From: Lachnospiraceae bacterium UBA7202
Lineage (GTDB): Bacteria > Bacillota > Clostridia > Lachnospirales > Lachnospiraceae
Reading direction: 5' to 3'
DNA length: 64,000 nucleotides
Assembly: GCA_002490705.1 (NCBI GenBank)
Contig: DKUO01000038.1
Span: forward strand, 62,001 to 126,000
Translations under genes and position numbers: made by a program
In this document: in pieces, positions 42,309-51,695 of the stretch
How the letters are laid out: every line of letters starts with the position of its first letter
How positions within the stretch are numbered: position 1 is the stretch's first letter
The notes under the pieces: generated by a model
Told to the model about the DNA's origin: nothing
Databases searched by the model: none
Seen by the model: the letters and a program-made list of their open reading frames with translations, nothing else

Positions 42309-43166
42309 ATGAGGATGCTTGTAAGATTATTTTTTATTCTGCGGGATTTTAACTGGCAGATGACCAAAAAGAATATCAGCGCCTTTGCGGCCAGCACGGC
42401 CTTTTTTCTCTTTTTGTCCATGATACCGCTTTTGATGGCGCTGTGTGCCATTCTGCCTTACACGACGCTGACGGAGGCTGATTTAATCAGCGCAATTACA
42501 CAGTTTACACCGGCTGCGGTGAATGGCATGGTGGTACGCATCGTGTCGGATGTCTATGCAAAGTCTGCGGGGACGATCACGGTTTTTGCACTGGTTACGA
42601 TCTGGTCCGCGGCGAAGGCCATGCTGGCGTTGATTTACGGTTTAAATGCGGTCAATGACGTGGAGGAGAAACGTAATTATATTGTGCTGCGGGCGATTGC
42701 CTGTTTTTACACGGTGGTGATTCTGGCGGCTACGCTGGTAGCGCTCTTTGTGATGGTATTTGGCAACGTGATTGTGGATATTCTTCTCAGGGATATACCG
42801 CCGCTTCATATTCTGGTGCACTTTATTATGCGTTTCCGCTTTCTGGTTTCGTGGGTGATACTGACTTTTATTTTTGCCATGATCTATGCCTTTGTGCCAA
42901 GCTGCAAGCTTCGGTTTAAGGCGCAGATTCCGGGGGCGGCTTTTGCGGCGGTTCTGTGGAGCGTCGCTTCCTTCGCCTTCTCCATTTACGTGGATCATTA
43001 TAATGATTTCGGCACTTACGGAAGTTTGACCACGGTGGTGATTTTGATGTTCTGGTTTTATATGTTGATGTATATTCTGATGATTGGGGCGCACATCAAC
43101 CGGTATTTCGGACCGGTTTATAAATTTTTCTTCGGGTGGCTTGACAAGTCAAAGGAAAATCACTAA
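42309..43166 (+). CDS. YihY/virulence factor BrkB family membrane protein
   Basis: 285 residues with about six membrane helices. Family blocks are ISAFAASTAFFLFLSMIPLL near the start, ALIYGLNAVNDVEEKRNY and the closing DFGTYGSLTTVVILMFWFYM followed by GAHINR. The function is not established; the old ribonuclease BN label is not correct for this family. It begins 10 bases after the SpoIID-domain gene. The pheST promoter lies across its stop codon. Confidence 0.92.
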   Translation: MRMLVRLFFILRDFNWQMTKKNISAFAASTAFFLFLSMIPLLMALCAILPYTTLTEADLISAITQFTPAAVNGMVVRIVSDVYAKSAGTITVFALVTIWSAAKAMLALIYGLNAVNDVEEKRNYIVLRAIACFYTVVILAATLVALFVMVFGNVIVDILLRDIPPLHILVHFIMRFRFLVSWVILTFIFAMIYAFVPSCKLRFKAQIPGAAFAAVLWSVASFAFSIYVDHYNDFGTYGSLTTVVILMFWFYMLMYILMIGAHINRYFGPVYKFFFGWLDKSKENH

Positions 43167-43169
43167 AAT
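43141..43169 (+). promoter_or_regulatory. Promoter of the T-box/pheST operon
   Basis: TTGACA, 17 bases, TAAAAT, the first four bases of whose -10 box include the yihY-type gene's TAA stop (43164-43166). Confidence 0.75.
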
Positions 43170-43175
43170 AGCAGA

Positions 43176-43482
43176 TAGATTTATGCAGGAAAATGCAAGG
43201 AAGGTGTCAGTAGGAGATTATATTCCGTCAGAGAGAGGGAATCATCGGCTGTGAGTTCCCTTCGGTTCAGATAATCATCCGAATTTCCCACCGGAGCAGC
43301 CTGTGCGAACTGCTTTGTCTGTAAACGGATAAAACCAAGTAGCGCAGGACGTGCGGCACGTTACGCCGAATGAAGCGTCCGCTTTTTTGATCTGTGTCGG
43401 AGGGCAGAGACCGGGAGCGGGAAATTGGGTGGTACCGCGGATATGATTCGTCCCATATGTCGAAAGACATGTGGGACTTTTT
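43176..43482 (+). promoter_or_regulatory. Phenylalanine T-box leader
   Basis: Stem I is closed by GGTG/CACC and GATTAT/ATAATC with an apical GGGAA/TTCCC arm. The specifier-loop strand reads GAATTTCC; the triplet TTC at 43285-43287 fits a Phe codon. The conserved T-box TGGGTGGTACCGCGG is at 43426-43440 and the terminator hairpin GTCCCATATGTC / GACATGTGGGAC with five T follows (43450-43482). Uncharged tRNA-Phe should stabilise the antiterminator and allow pheST expression. It fills the ~350-base gap before pheS. Confidence 0.92.
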
Positions 43483-43515
43483 GCGTACAACAATAAGTTA
43501 AAGGAGGAGGCAAAT

Positions 43516-44535
43516 ATGAAAGAAAAATTGGAACAGATCAAAGCGGAAGCATTGCGGCAGATCGAGGCCAGCGACGCGCTGGAAAAACTGAATGAGGTCA
43601 GAGTGAATTTCCTTGGAAAAAAGGGTGAGCTGACGGCGGTGTTAAAGGGAATGAAGGACGTTGCACCGGAGGACCGCCCGAAGGTTGGCCAGCTTGTCAA
43701 TGAGACCAGAGAAGAGATAGAGAAGGTGTTAGAGGCTTCCGTCAAAAAGATGGAGCGGGCCGTCAGGGAAGCAAAGTTAAAGACGGAGGTCATTGACGTA
43801 ACTCTGCCTGCGAAGAAAAACAATGTGGGACACCGCCATCCGAACACGATCGCGCTGGAGGAGGCGGAGAGAATCTTTATCGGCATGGGCTATGAGGTGG
43901 TGGAAGGCCCGGATGTGGAGAAGGATTACTATAATTTTGAAGCGTTAAATATTCCGGCGGATCATCCGGCCAAGGATGAACAGGATACCTTTTATATTAC
44001 GGGAGACATATTGCTGCGGACACAGACCTCCTCAACCCAGGTACATGAAATGGAGAAAGGCAAGCTGCCGATCCGCATGATTGCGCCCGGACGGGTATTC
44101 CGTGCGGATGAAGTGGATGCGACCCATTCCCCCTCTTTCCATCAGATTGAGGGGCTGGTGATTGACAAGAATATTACGTTTGCCGATCTGAAAGGGACTC
44201 TGGCGGAGTTTGCAAGGGAGCTGTTCGGGGAGGATACGAAGGTGAAATTCAGGCCCCATCATTTCCCCTTCACAGAACCCAGCGCAGAGATGGATGTGAG
44301 CTGCTTTAAGTGCGGCGGCAAGGGCTGCCGTTTCTGCAAGGGAGAGGGCTGGATTGAGATTCTTGGCTGCGGCATGGTGCACCCGCATGTGCTTGAAATG
44401 AGCGGCATCGACCCGGAGCAGTACACGGGCTTTGCGTTCGGCGTTGGCCTGGAGCGTATCGCGCTGTTAAAGTATGAGATCGACGACATGCGGCTGTTGT
44501 ATGAAAACGATATTCGCTTCCTCAAACAATTCTAA
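43516..44535 (+). CDS. pheS: Phenylalanine-tRNA ligase alpha subunit
   Basis: 339 residues from ATG 43516 behind AAGGAGGAGG. The N-terminal coiled coil (residues 1-85) binds tRNA. The class II catalytic core shows GHRHPNTIALEEAERIFIGM, LLRTQTSSTQVHEM, PGRVFRADEVDATHSPSFHQ (motif 2 region, given to the His) and GFAFGVGLERIALLKY (motif 3). A Cys-rich patch CFKCGGKGCRFCKGEG is seen in some clostridial PheS proteins. It forms an alpha2-beta2 enzyme with PheT. Confidence 0.97.
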   Translation: MKEKLEQIKAEALRQIEASDALEKLNEVRVNFLGKKGELTAVLKGMKDVAPEDRPKVGQLVNETREEIEKVLEASVKKMERAVREAKLKTEVIDVTLPAKKNNVGHRHPNTIALEEAERIFIGMGYEVVEGPDVEKDYYNFEALNIPADHPAKDEQDTFYITGDILLRTQTSSTQVHEMEKGKLPIRMIAPGRVFRADEVDATHSPSFHQIEGLVIDKNITFADLKGTLAEFARELFGEDTKVKFRPHHFPFTEPSAEMDVSCFKCGGKGCRFCKGEGWIEILGCGMVHPHVLEMSGIDPEQYTGFAFGVGLERIALLKYEIDDMRLLYENDIRFLKQF

Positions 44536-44631
44536 TAGTTGGACGAAAACGAACCTGTCATTATTTTGAGGGACGGGTGGGATGCAGAAACAGCACGGAA
44601 CAAAACAGCGAAGAAAGGAAAAGGTGTTAAC

Positions 44632-47052
44632 ATGAATACAGCATTATCATGGATTAAAGCATATGTGCCGGAACTTACCTGCACGGATCAGGAGTATATG
44701 GACGCGATGACCCTCTCGGGGACGAAGGTGGAGGGCTATACCAGACTGGACAAAAATCTGGAGAAAATCGTCGTGGGACAGATTCAGAAAATTGAGAAGC
44801 ATCCCGATGCGGATAAGCTGATTGTCTGTCAGGTGGATATCGGCGGCGAGGTGATTCAGATTGTCACAGGCGCGCCCAACGTGAAGGAGGGCGACAAGGT
44901 GCCCGTTGTTCTGGATGGCGGGAAGGTGGCGGGCGGTCATGACGGCGGCCCTCTGCCGGAGGATGGCATTAAAATCAAGGCCGGGAAACTGCGCGGCGTG
45001 CCCTCAAACGGCATGATGTGTTCCATCGAGGAGCTGGGGTCAGACCGGAATTTTTACCCGGAAGCGCCGGAAAACGGCATCTATATTTTTCAGGATGACG
45101 TACAGGTGGGGGATGACGCCATCGAGGCGCTCGGTCTTCATGATACGGTGTTTGAGTATGAAATCACTTCAAACCGCGTAGACTGTTACAGTGTAATCGG
45201 TATTGCCAGAGAGGCGGCAGCAACCTTCCGCAAGCCCTTTATTCTGCCGGAAGTGACAGTAAAGGGTAATAATGAAAAGGTAGAAGATTATATTTCCGCA
45301 GAAGTGCAGGATCAGGAGCTGTGCCCGAGATACTGTGCGAGAGTCTGCAAAAATATCAAGATCGGCCCTTCTCCCAAGTGGATGCGGAGACGTCTTGCGG
45401 CCAGCGGTATCCGTCCCATCAACAATCTGGTGGATATCACCAACTATGTGATGGAGGAATACGGACAGCCCATGCACGCCTATGATCTCTCTACCATTGC
45501 GGGGCATAAAATTATTGTCCGAAGGGCGAAGGACGGGGATGTGTTCCGCACGCTGGACGGACAGGACAGAAAGTTGGATCAGGATGTGCTGATGATCTGT
45601 GACGCTGAGAAGGAAATCGGTCTTGCGGGTATTATGGGCGGAGAAAACTCTATGATTACTGATCATGTGTCCACCGTGCTTTTTGAGGCGGCTACCTTTA
45701 ACGGGGCGAATATCCGAAAATCCGCCAAGCGCGTGGGCCTGCGTACTGATGCCTCCGGCAAGTTTGAGAAAGGGCTTGATCCTCATAGCGCGGAGGAGGC
45801 CATCAACAGAGCCTGCCAGCTCATCGAGGAGTTTGGCTGCGGCGAGGTGGTGAGCGGCATGGTGGATGTGTGCGCTGAAATGAAAGAGAAGGTGGTTCTT
45901 CCCTTTGAGCCTGCCCGTTATAATAAGCTTCTGGGTACGGACGTTTCCGAGCAGGAAATGTTGGATATTTTTAAGATGATTGGGGTGGAGTACGACGGGG
46001 CGAAGAGGACGCTCACAGTGCCGACCTTCCGTCAGGATCTTTTGAGACAGTGCGATATCGCGGAGGAAGTGGCAAGGTTTTACGGCTATGATAAGATTCC
46101 GACCACCCTGCCCACCGGCGAGGCGACTACGGGAAAATTGCCCTTTAAACTGCGGATCGAGCAGAAGGCCAGAGATATTGCGGAATACTGTGGATTCTCA
46201 CAGGGTATGTGCTACTCTTTCGAGAGCCCGAAGGTGTTCGACAAGCTGCTTCTTGCCGCAGATGATCCGGCGAGGAAGGCGATCACCATAGCCAATCCGC
46301 TGGGAGAGGATTTCTCCATTATGAGAACGCTTTCCCTGAATGGGATGCTGACAAGCCTTTCCACCAACTACAACAGAAGAAATAAGGATGTGCGTCTCTA
46401 TGAACTCGGGAATATCTATTTGCCAAAGGCCCTTCCCCTGACGGAGCTTCCTGATGAGCGAATGCAGTTTACGCTGGGAATGTACGGGGACTGTGATTTC
46501 TTTGATATGAAAGGCGTGGTGGAGGAGTTCCTTGAAAGCATCGGGATGCATAAGAAGGAGACTTATGATCCACAGGCGAACAGAAACTATCTGCATCCGG
46601 GCAGGCAGGCGAATATTTTATACGAGGATCAGGTAATCGGTTATCTGGGAGAAGTACACCCGGAGGTTTGCGATAATTATGACTTGAAGACCAGAGTGTA
46701 TGTGGCGGTACTCGACATTCCGTCGATTCTTCCCTATGCGACCTTTGACCGCAAATATGAGGGCATTGCCAAATATCCGGCGGTGCTTCGCGATATCAGT
46801 ATGGTGGTGCCGAAGTCGGTGCTGGCGGGACAGATTGAGGCGGTGATTGCACAGCGGGGCGGAAAGATTCTGGAAGACTATCAGCTCTTCGATATCTATG
46901 AGGGCAACCAGATTAAGGAGGGCTACAAGTCCATGGCCTATTCCATCACCTTCCGCGCCAAGGACAGAACGCTGGAGGAGGCCGATGTGACAGGGGCCAT
47001 GAAGAAGATTTTGAACGGTCTGGAAGGAATGGGAATTGAACTGAGAAGTTGA
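44632..47052 (+). CDS. pheT: Phenylalanine-tRNA ligase beta subunit
   Basis: 806 residues from ATG 44632 (AAAGGAAAAGG upstream); the frame is open to 44539 but without a ribosome site. Domains in order: tRNA-binding OB fold (~40-150, with HPDADKLIVCQVDIG), B3/B4 editing domain (RPINNLVDITNYVMEEYGQP), B5 (from about 405), catalytic-like core (~480-690) and the C-terminal ferredoxin-like anticodon-binding domain (FDRKYEGIAKYPAVLRDISM). The ~100-base gap from pheS holds no recognised signal. Confidence 0.97.
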   Translation: MNTALSWIKAYVPELTCTDQEYMDAMTLSGTKVEGYTRLDKNLEKIVVGQIQKIEKHPDADKLIVCQVDIGGEVIQIVTGAPNVKEGDKVPVVLDGGKVAGGHDGGPLPEDGIKIKAGKLRGVPSNGMMCSIEELGSDRNFYPEAPENGIYIFQDDVQVGDDAIEALGLHDTVFEYEITSNRVDCYSVIGIAREAAATFRKPFILPEVTVKGNNEKVEDYISAEVQDQELCPRYCARVCKNIKIGPSPKWMRRRLAASGIRPINNLVDITNYVMEEYGQPMHAYDLSTIAGHKIIVRRAKDGDVFRTLDGQDRKLDQDVLMICDAEKEIGLAGIMGGENSMITDHVSTVLFEAATFNGANIRKSAKRVGLRTDASGKFEKGLDPHSAEEAINRACQLIEEFGCGEVVSGMVDVCAEMKEKVVLPFEPARYNKLLGTDVSEQEMLDIFKMIGVEYDGAKRTLTVPTFRQDLLRQCDIAEEVARFYGYDKIPTTLPTGEATTGKLPFKLRIEQKARDIAEYCGFSQGMCYSFESPKVFDKLLLAADDPARKAITIANPLGEDFSIMRTLSLNGMLTSLSTNYNRRNKDVRLYELGNIYLPKALPLTELPDERMQFTLGMYGDCDFFDMKGVVEEFLESIGMHKKETYDPQANRNYLHPGRQANILYEDQVIGYLGEVHPEVCDNYDLKTRVYVAVLDIPSILPYATFDRKYEGIAKYPAVLRDISMVVPKSVLAGQIEAVIAQRGGKILEDYQLFDIYEGNQIKEGYKSMAYSITFRAKDRTLEEADVTGAMKKILNGLEGMGIELRS

Positions 47053-47069
47053 GAAAGGGAGGCAGTGTG

Positions 47070-48491
47070 ATGGAACAGAAAAATACATGGGAAACTTACA
47101 GTGCGAAGCAGTTGAAGGAAGTGGACGCGTTTGCCAGAGAGTATATGGATTTTTTAGACAACGGCAAGACGGAGAGGGAATGCATTGACCAGATCGTGAA
47201 CACGCTGGAGGACGCAGGATATCAGGAACTCTCTTCACGGATCAAGGATGGAAAGAAAATAAAGGCGGGAGATAAGATCTATTCCGTATGGATGAATAAG
47301 TCCATCGTGTTTTTCCAAATGGGCAGGGAAAAGATGGAAAACGGCCTGAATATTCTCGGCGCGCACATCGACTCTCCCCGTCTGGACGTCAAGCAGAATC
47401 CCCTGTATGAGGACGGCGGCTTTGCCTATTTTGACACCCATTATTACGGTGGGGTGAAGAAGTATCAGTGGGTGACGATTCCCCTTGCCATCCACGGCGT
47501 GGTGGTCAAAAAGGATGGCAGCACCGTGGAAATCAATGTGGGGGAGAATGAGGATGATCCCGTATTTTTTGTATCGGATCTTTTAATTCATCTGGCGCAG
47601 GAGCAGATGGAAAAGAAAGCCAACAAGGTGATTGAGGGCGAGGCCCTTGACATTATTGTGGGCAATAAGCCGCTTGTCATCGAGAAAAAGAAAAAGACGG
47701 AGGACGGGGAGAAAAACGCGGAGAAGGACGCTGTCAAGAAAGGCATTCTGGATATTTTAAAGCGGGATTACGATATGGAGGAGGAGGACTTTATCTCCGC
47801 AGAGCTGGAGGTGGTACCTGCCGGAAAGGCAAGAGAGGCAGGCTTTGACCGGAGTATGATTTTCTCCTACGGGCAGGACGACCGCGTGTGCGCGTTTTCT
47901 TCCATGAAGGCAATGCTGGAAATCGGCCAGACGAAGCGGACGGCCTGCTGTATTCTGGTAGACAAGGAGGAGGTCGGCAGCGTGGGCGCGACCGGTATGC
48001 AGTCCAAATTCTTTGAGAATGCGGTGGCGGAAGTCATGAACCTTTGCGGGGAGTACAGCGAGATGAACCTGCGCAGATGCCTCGCCAATTCCTGTATGCT
48101 CTCTTCCGATGTGAGCAGCGCCTTTGACCCCACCTACGCGGCCAGCTTTGATAAGAAAAATGTGGCTTATCTGGGCGGCGGCATGGTGTTTAACAAGTTC
48201 ACAGGTTCCCGCGGAAAGTCCGGCTCTAACGACGCAAACGCGGAGTATCTGGGACATATCCGCGGTATTTTCGAGAAGGAGAAAATCAATTTCCAGACGG
48301 CGGAGCTTGGCAAGGTAGATCTTGGCGGCGGCGGCACCATCGCCTATATCCTTGCGCTGTACGGCATGAACGTGATTGACAGCGGTGTGGCGGTTCTCAA
48401 TATGCACGCGCCCTGGGAGGCCACAAGCAAGGCGGATGTGTATGAGACGAAGCGCGGTTATGTGGCATTTTTGGAGAATGCAGACTTATGA
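47070..48491 (+). CDS. M18 family aminopeptidase
   Basis: 473 residues from ATG 47070 (GGGAGG upstream). A dinuclear-zinc aminopeptidase. Metal and active-site motifs are LGAHIDSPRLDVK (His and Asp), DKEEVGSVGATGMQS (Glu pair), SSDVSSAFDP and the late His of NMHAPWEATSKADV. A linker near residue 205-225 is unusually rich in Lys and Glu (EKKKKTEDGEKNAEKDAVK). It removes acidic or neutral N-terminal residues from peptides in the cytoplasm. It is 18 bases after pheT and overlaps queA by 4 bases. Confidence 0.93.
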   Translation: MEQKNTWETYSAKQLKEVDAFAREYMDFLDNGKTERECIDQIVNTLEDAGYQELSSRIKDGKKIKAGDKIYSVWMNKSIVFFQMGREKMENGLNILGAHIDSPRLDVKQNPLYEDGGFAYFDTHYYGGVKKYQWVTIPLAIHGVVVKKDGSTVEINVGENEDDPVFFVSDLLIHLAQEQMEKKANKVIEGEALDIIVGNKPLVIEKKKKTEDGEKNAEKDAVKKGILDILKRDYDMEEEDFISAELEVVPAGKAREAGFDRSMIFSYGQDDRVCAFSSMKAMLEIGQTKRTACCILVDKEEVGSVGATGMQSKFFENAVAEVMNLCGEYSEMNLRRCLANSCMLSSDVSSAFDPTYAASFDKKNVAYLGGGMVFNKFTGSRGKSGSNDANAEYLGHIRGIFEKEKINFQTAELGKVDLGGGGTIAYILALYGMNVIDSGVAVLNMHAPWEATSKADVYETKRGYVAFLENADL

Positions 48492-49522
48492 CAGAGTTGA
48501 AGAAATCCGATTTTTATTTTGATCTGCCGCAGGAACTGATTGCGCAGGACCCCCTGGAGGATCGTTCCGCGTCCAGACTGCTTGTGCTGGACAAAGAGAC
48601 GGGCGCGGTGGAGCATCATAGTTTTAAGGAGATTACGAATTATTTAAGGCCGGGCGATTGTCTGGTCTTAAATAATACAAAGGTGATTCCGGCAAGGCTG
48701 ATGGGCGTGAAGGAGGATACGGGCGCGGTGATCGAGGTGCTGCTTTTGAAGCGGCGGGAAAACGACGTCTGGGAAACGCTGGTAAAGCCCGGGAAAAAGG
48801 CCAGACCCGGCACGAAGCTTGTCTTTGGTGACGGGAGTCTGCGGGCGGAGGTGACGGATGTGGTGGAGGAGGGCAACCGCCTGATCCGCTTTTCCTATGA
48901 AGGGATTTTTGAGGAGGCGCTCGACCGTTTGGGAGAAATGCCGCTTCCCCCTTACATAACGCACAAATTGCAGGACAAAACCCGTTACCAGACGGTGTAC
49001 GCGAAATATGACGGCTCTGCAGCGGCCCCTACGGCGGGACTGCACTTTACAAAGGAACTGCTTGCCAAAATAGAGGAGATGGGTGTGAAAATCGCCTATG
49101 TGACGCTTCATGTGGGGCTGGGGACTTTCCGGCCAGTGAAGGAGGACAATATTTTAGAGCACCATATGCACTCTGAGCATTATCAGGTGACGCAGGAGAC
49201 GGCGGATGTGATCAACCGCACTAAGGAGAGAGGCGGCCGGGTAATCTGTGTGGGCACCACAAGCTGCCGAACAGTGGAGAGCGCGGCGGACGAAAGCGGA
49301 AAGGTGCAGGCTGGCTGCGGCGATACGGAGATCTTTATCTATCCCGGCTACCGGTTCAAGGTGTTAGACTGCCTGATTACCAATTTCCATCTGCCGGAAT
49401 CCACGCTGGTGATGCTGGTATCTGCGCTGGCGGGCAGGGAGAATGTGCTTTCGGCGTATGAAAAAGCTATTGAGGAAAAGTACCGGTTTTTTTCCTTTGG
49501 CGACGCGATGCTGATTAAATGA
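48488..49522 (+). CDS. queA: S-adenosylmethionine:tRNA ribosyltransferase-isomerase
   Basis: 344 residues, 4-base overlap with the aminopeptidase gene. It transfers the ribosyl part of SAM to preQ1 in tRNA, giving epoxyqueuosine. Signatures are FDLPQELIAQDPLEDRSASR, FKEITNYLRPGDCLVLNNTK (given as a block), GSAAAPTAGLHFT, YVTLHVGLGTF and VCVGTTSCRTVES. tgt usually follows queA in many bacteria but is not seen here; a convergent gene comes next. Confidence 0.97.
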   Translation: MTELKKSDFYFDLPQELIAQDPLEDRSASRLLVLDKETGAVEHHSFKEITNYLRPGDCLVLNNTKVIPARLMGVKEDTGAVIEVLLLKRRENDVWETLVKPGKKARPGTKLVFGDGSLRAEVTDVVEEGNRLIRFSYEGIFEEALDRLGEMPLPPYITHKLQDKTRYQTVYAKYDGSAAAPTAGLHFTKELLAKIEEMGVKIAYVTLHVGLGTFRPVKEDNILEHHMHSEHYQVTQETADVINRTKERGGRVICVGTTSCRTVESAADESGKVQAGCGDTEIFIYPGYRFKVLDCLITNFHLPESTLVMLVSALAGRENVLSAYEKAIEEKYRFFSFGDAMLIK

Positions 49523-49550
49523 TAAACTGGGAAAAGCTTGAAAGAATTGT

Positions 49551-49988
49551 TCATTCCCTGAATGTATTCAACTCTGCAAGTCCGTGATCTAGAAGAAGCC
49601 CGTTGGCATCTATGATGGACATTTTCCTTTGGAGGGCGAACAGGATCAATGCGTCCCGTTCGTCTCGGGCGTAAAGCTCCCGGCAACCGGACAATTTTAA
49701 CATTTTCTGGGTTTCCTCCTCTGTAAGCTGTAGGCCGAAGGCCAGTGCAATCAGCTTGTCACGGGAGGGAATTTTGTCGCCGGCAAAAATTCGATAGACA
49801 TAGGCGCGGCCAAGCTGTGAGCCGCGTATTACGTCCGCGCGCCTGAGGCCCTTTTGAGAAAGCAGCATGTGCAGATAGTCGGTCAGACTGCCCTTGAGCA
49901 GATGCTTTCTGTTTGTTTTCAGATAATCTTCAATATCCGTTGCAAGACGGATTTCATGTCTTAATTCATCCGTTGTCTTTTCATCCAT
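49551..49988 (-). CDS. XRE-type HTH regulator
   Basis: 145 residues. The central part (about 37-98) is a helix-turn-helix of the XRE class: LHMLLSQKGLRRADVIRGSQ, then LGRAYVYRIFAGDKIPSRDK and LIALAFGLQLTEEETQKMLK. Flanking helices are probably for dimerisation. It is divergent from a Ser/Thr kinase gene, and a dyad sits over both promoters, so self-regulation and control of the kinase are likely. This pairing recurs in related gut Clostridia as far as I recall. Confidence 0.88.
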   Translation of the reverse strand: MDEKTTDELRHEIRLATDIEDYLKTNRKHLLKGSLTDYLHMLLSQKGLRRADVIRGSQLGRAYVYRIFAGDKIPSRDKLIALAFGLQLTEEETQKMLKLSGCRELYARDERDALILFALQRKMSIIDANGLLLDHGLAELNTFRE

Positions 49989-50038
49989 GTTGCGATAATC
50001 GTCCTTTCCCTGTTTGGTGTGGTTGTCCGGCCGAAATT

Positions 50039-50067
50039 ATTATAGCTTTTTCTGCTTTATTTGACAA
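50039..50067 (-). promoter_or_regulatory. Promoter of the XRE regulator
   Basis: On the minus strand TTGTCA, 17 bases, TATAAT. The -35 box overlaps the left arm of the dyad at 50063-50086. Confidence 0.7.
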
Positions 50068-50086
50068 TATTTGTGATATAATTGTC
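50063..50086. promoter_or_regulatory. Dyad operator candidate between the regulator and kinase genes
   Basis: GACAAT (50063-50068) and ATTGTC (50081-50086) form perfect arms 12 bases apart. The left arm covers the -35 of the regulator gene and the right arm covers the -10-like TATAAT (50077-50082) of the kinase gene. Confidence 0.55.
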
Positions 50087-50102
50087 GCAGGGAAGGATGC
50101 AT

Positions 50103-51578
50103 ATGGAATACGAAGTAATCAGGTTACTGAAACAGAGTGAAAAAAGTACGGTGCAGCTGTTGAGAGAGAGGGACGGAGAGCAGCTTTTTATCCGAAAGAC
50201 GCTGCAGGGGAGGCATCCGGTTTACCGGACTTTACAGGAAGTGTCCCACCCCTGTCTGCCGACAGTGTATGAGGTTTCGATTGACGGGGAGACGACCACC
50301 GTAATTGAGGAATTTATTGAAGGAAAGACGGCGGGCAGTGTAGAGCTGTCAAACAGACAGTGCAGAGATATTGTGAGGGAACTCTGCAATGTGCTGGCCT
50401 TCCTGCATGGGAAAGGGATTATTCACAGGGACATCAAACCCTCCAATATTCTGCTCAGGAAGAATGGACATATCTGCCTGATCGACTTTGACGCCGCCCG
50501 TATGCCGAAGGAGGATTCGGAGCAGGACACGGTGCTGCTGGGAACAAGAGGCTATGCGCCGCCGGAGCAGTACGGTTTTGCACAGACTGACGAGAGGGCG
50601 GATATCTATGCGCTGGGTGTTACCATGAGACAGCTTCTGGGCGTCAGGGCTGACAGGCCGGGTTACAGGAGGATTCTCTCCAAGTGCACGAATTTAGACC
50701 CGGATAAACGGTATCAGTCTGTCCGTCAGGTGAAACAAGCATTTTATGGTGCTTTTCATTGGCGGGCAGGGGCTTTTTGCGCGGCAGCGGCGGTTTTGGC
50801 AGCGGTCGTTTTGTGGAATCTGATACCGGGCAAAGCGGCAGTGCAGGAGAATCCGGATTCCGAAAGCACCGATTTGATTGTGCTGCCTGCACCCGCAGAT
50901 CCTCACTGGGATGGGGAGACAGGCACCGGCTTGTGGGGGCATGTGCCGGAATCCGGGGTTGGAAGCGATGAAAGGTATGAGTGGCGGTTATACCGATGTG
51001 ATACGGAAACACCTCCTGATTTGGAGCGGGATGCATGGGACAGTGAGGGAGCGATGAGGGGAGATGGGGGAAATCAGTTCTTTGATGTGAGTCTTTCGGA
51101 GGAGTTTGGTCAAAACGGCTTTTACTATTTTGCCGTTTGCGCTTCCGGGGACGGCGTCACCTATGCCGACAGTCCCTATGTCCTGTCAGATGTATTTTTG
51201 TACACGGGTGAAAATGCGCCGAGTCTGCCTGAGCCCGAGGGCCTTTACTGGGCCGTAAGAGAAACGGATGGAGAGAGATTGTATTTCGGATGTCTGACGA
51301 ACTGGGACGACTATGAGGACAAGGATCAGTTTAATGTTTTTGTCTACGATAAAAGCGGCGAGTATGTGATGAACAATATTCTATCAAAGGAAGAGATCTT
51401 TGAAAAGGGACGGCCGGGCGTCAAGATCAGGCAGGCGTATGTGGAGGAACCGGGAGAGACATTCCGTTTTGCCGTGCAGGTACTTTCTTCACGGCCCAAT
51501 GAATACAAATCAAGCCCGGCCGCGTATCCCTGTCCTGATGAGGCGTATTTAAGCCCTCCGCTTACCGGCTGGGAGTAG
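50103..51578 (+). CDS. Membrane Ser/Thr protein kinase with extracellular domain
   Basis: 491 residues from ATG 50103 behind GGAAGG. The kinase domain (1-215) has Lys32, the catalytic loop IIHRDIKPSNILL (Asp110), the metal motif as D-F-D (128-130) in place of D-F-G, and the activation segment GTRGYAPPEQYG. The glycine-rich loop is reduced (LKQSEKSTVQLL). A membrane helix (about 222-241) leads to a ~250-residue exterior part with no recognised family, beta-rich and acidic, containing ADPHWDGETGTGLWGHV and two similar segments (FYYFAVCASGDGVTYADSPY; FRFAVQVLSSRPNEYKSSPA) that suggest tandem Ig-like folds. It lacks PASTA repeats, so it is not the usual PrkC. Confidence 0.88.
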   Translation: MEYEVIRLLKQSEKSTVQLLRERDGEQLFIRKTLQGRHPVYRTLQEVSHPCLPTVYEVSIDGETTTVIEEFIEGKTAGSVELSNRQCRDIVRELCNVLAFLHGKGIIHRDIKPSNILLRKNGHICLIDFDAARMPKEDSEQDTVLLGTRGYAPPEQYGFAQTDERADIYALGVTMRQLLGVRADRPGYRRILSKCTNLDPDKRYQSVRQVKQAFYGAFHWRAGAFCAAAAVLAAVVLWNLIPGKAAVQENPDSESTDLIVLPAPADPHWDGETGTGLWGHVPESGVGSDERYEWRLYRCDTETPPDLERDAWDSEGAMRGDGGNQFFDVSLSEEFGQNGFYYFAVCASGDGVTYADSPYVLSDVFLYTGENAPSLPEPEGLYWAVRETDGERLYFGCLTNWDDYEDKDQFNVFVYDKSGEYVMNNILSKEEIFEKGRPGVKIRQAYVEEPGETFRFAVQVLSSRPNEYKSSPAAYPCPDEAYLSPPLTGWE

Positions 51579-51630
51579 AAAAGCTTACGGTTTTGGGCTT
51601 CTGTACCATAAGGTTTGCTGAAAAACGCGA

Positions 51631-51659
51631 TTGTAATTTCAGCCGGGACATATTATAAT
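51631..51659 (+). promoter_or_regulatory. Promoter of the VanZ-like/PilZ pair
   Basis: TTGTAA, 17 bases, TATAAT, followed by a ~30-base leader. Confidence 0.7.
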
Positions 51660-51695
51660 CGTAGAAAGACGTCATAATACAGGAAAACCTTCGGC

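Noticed and set aside
50061..50082. TTGACA and TATAAT upstream of the kinase gene as a promoter
   Set aside because: The spacer is only 10 bases. TATAAT may still be the -10, but the -35 at proper distance is poor; the TTGACA is better explained as the dyad arm and the reverse-strand -35.
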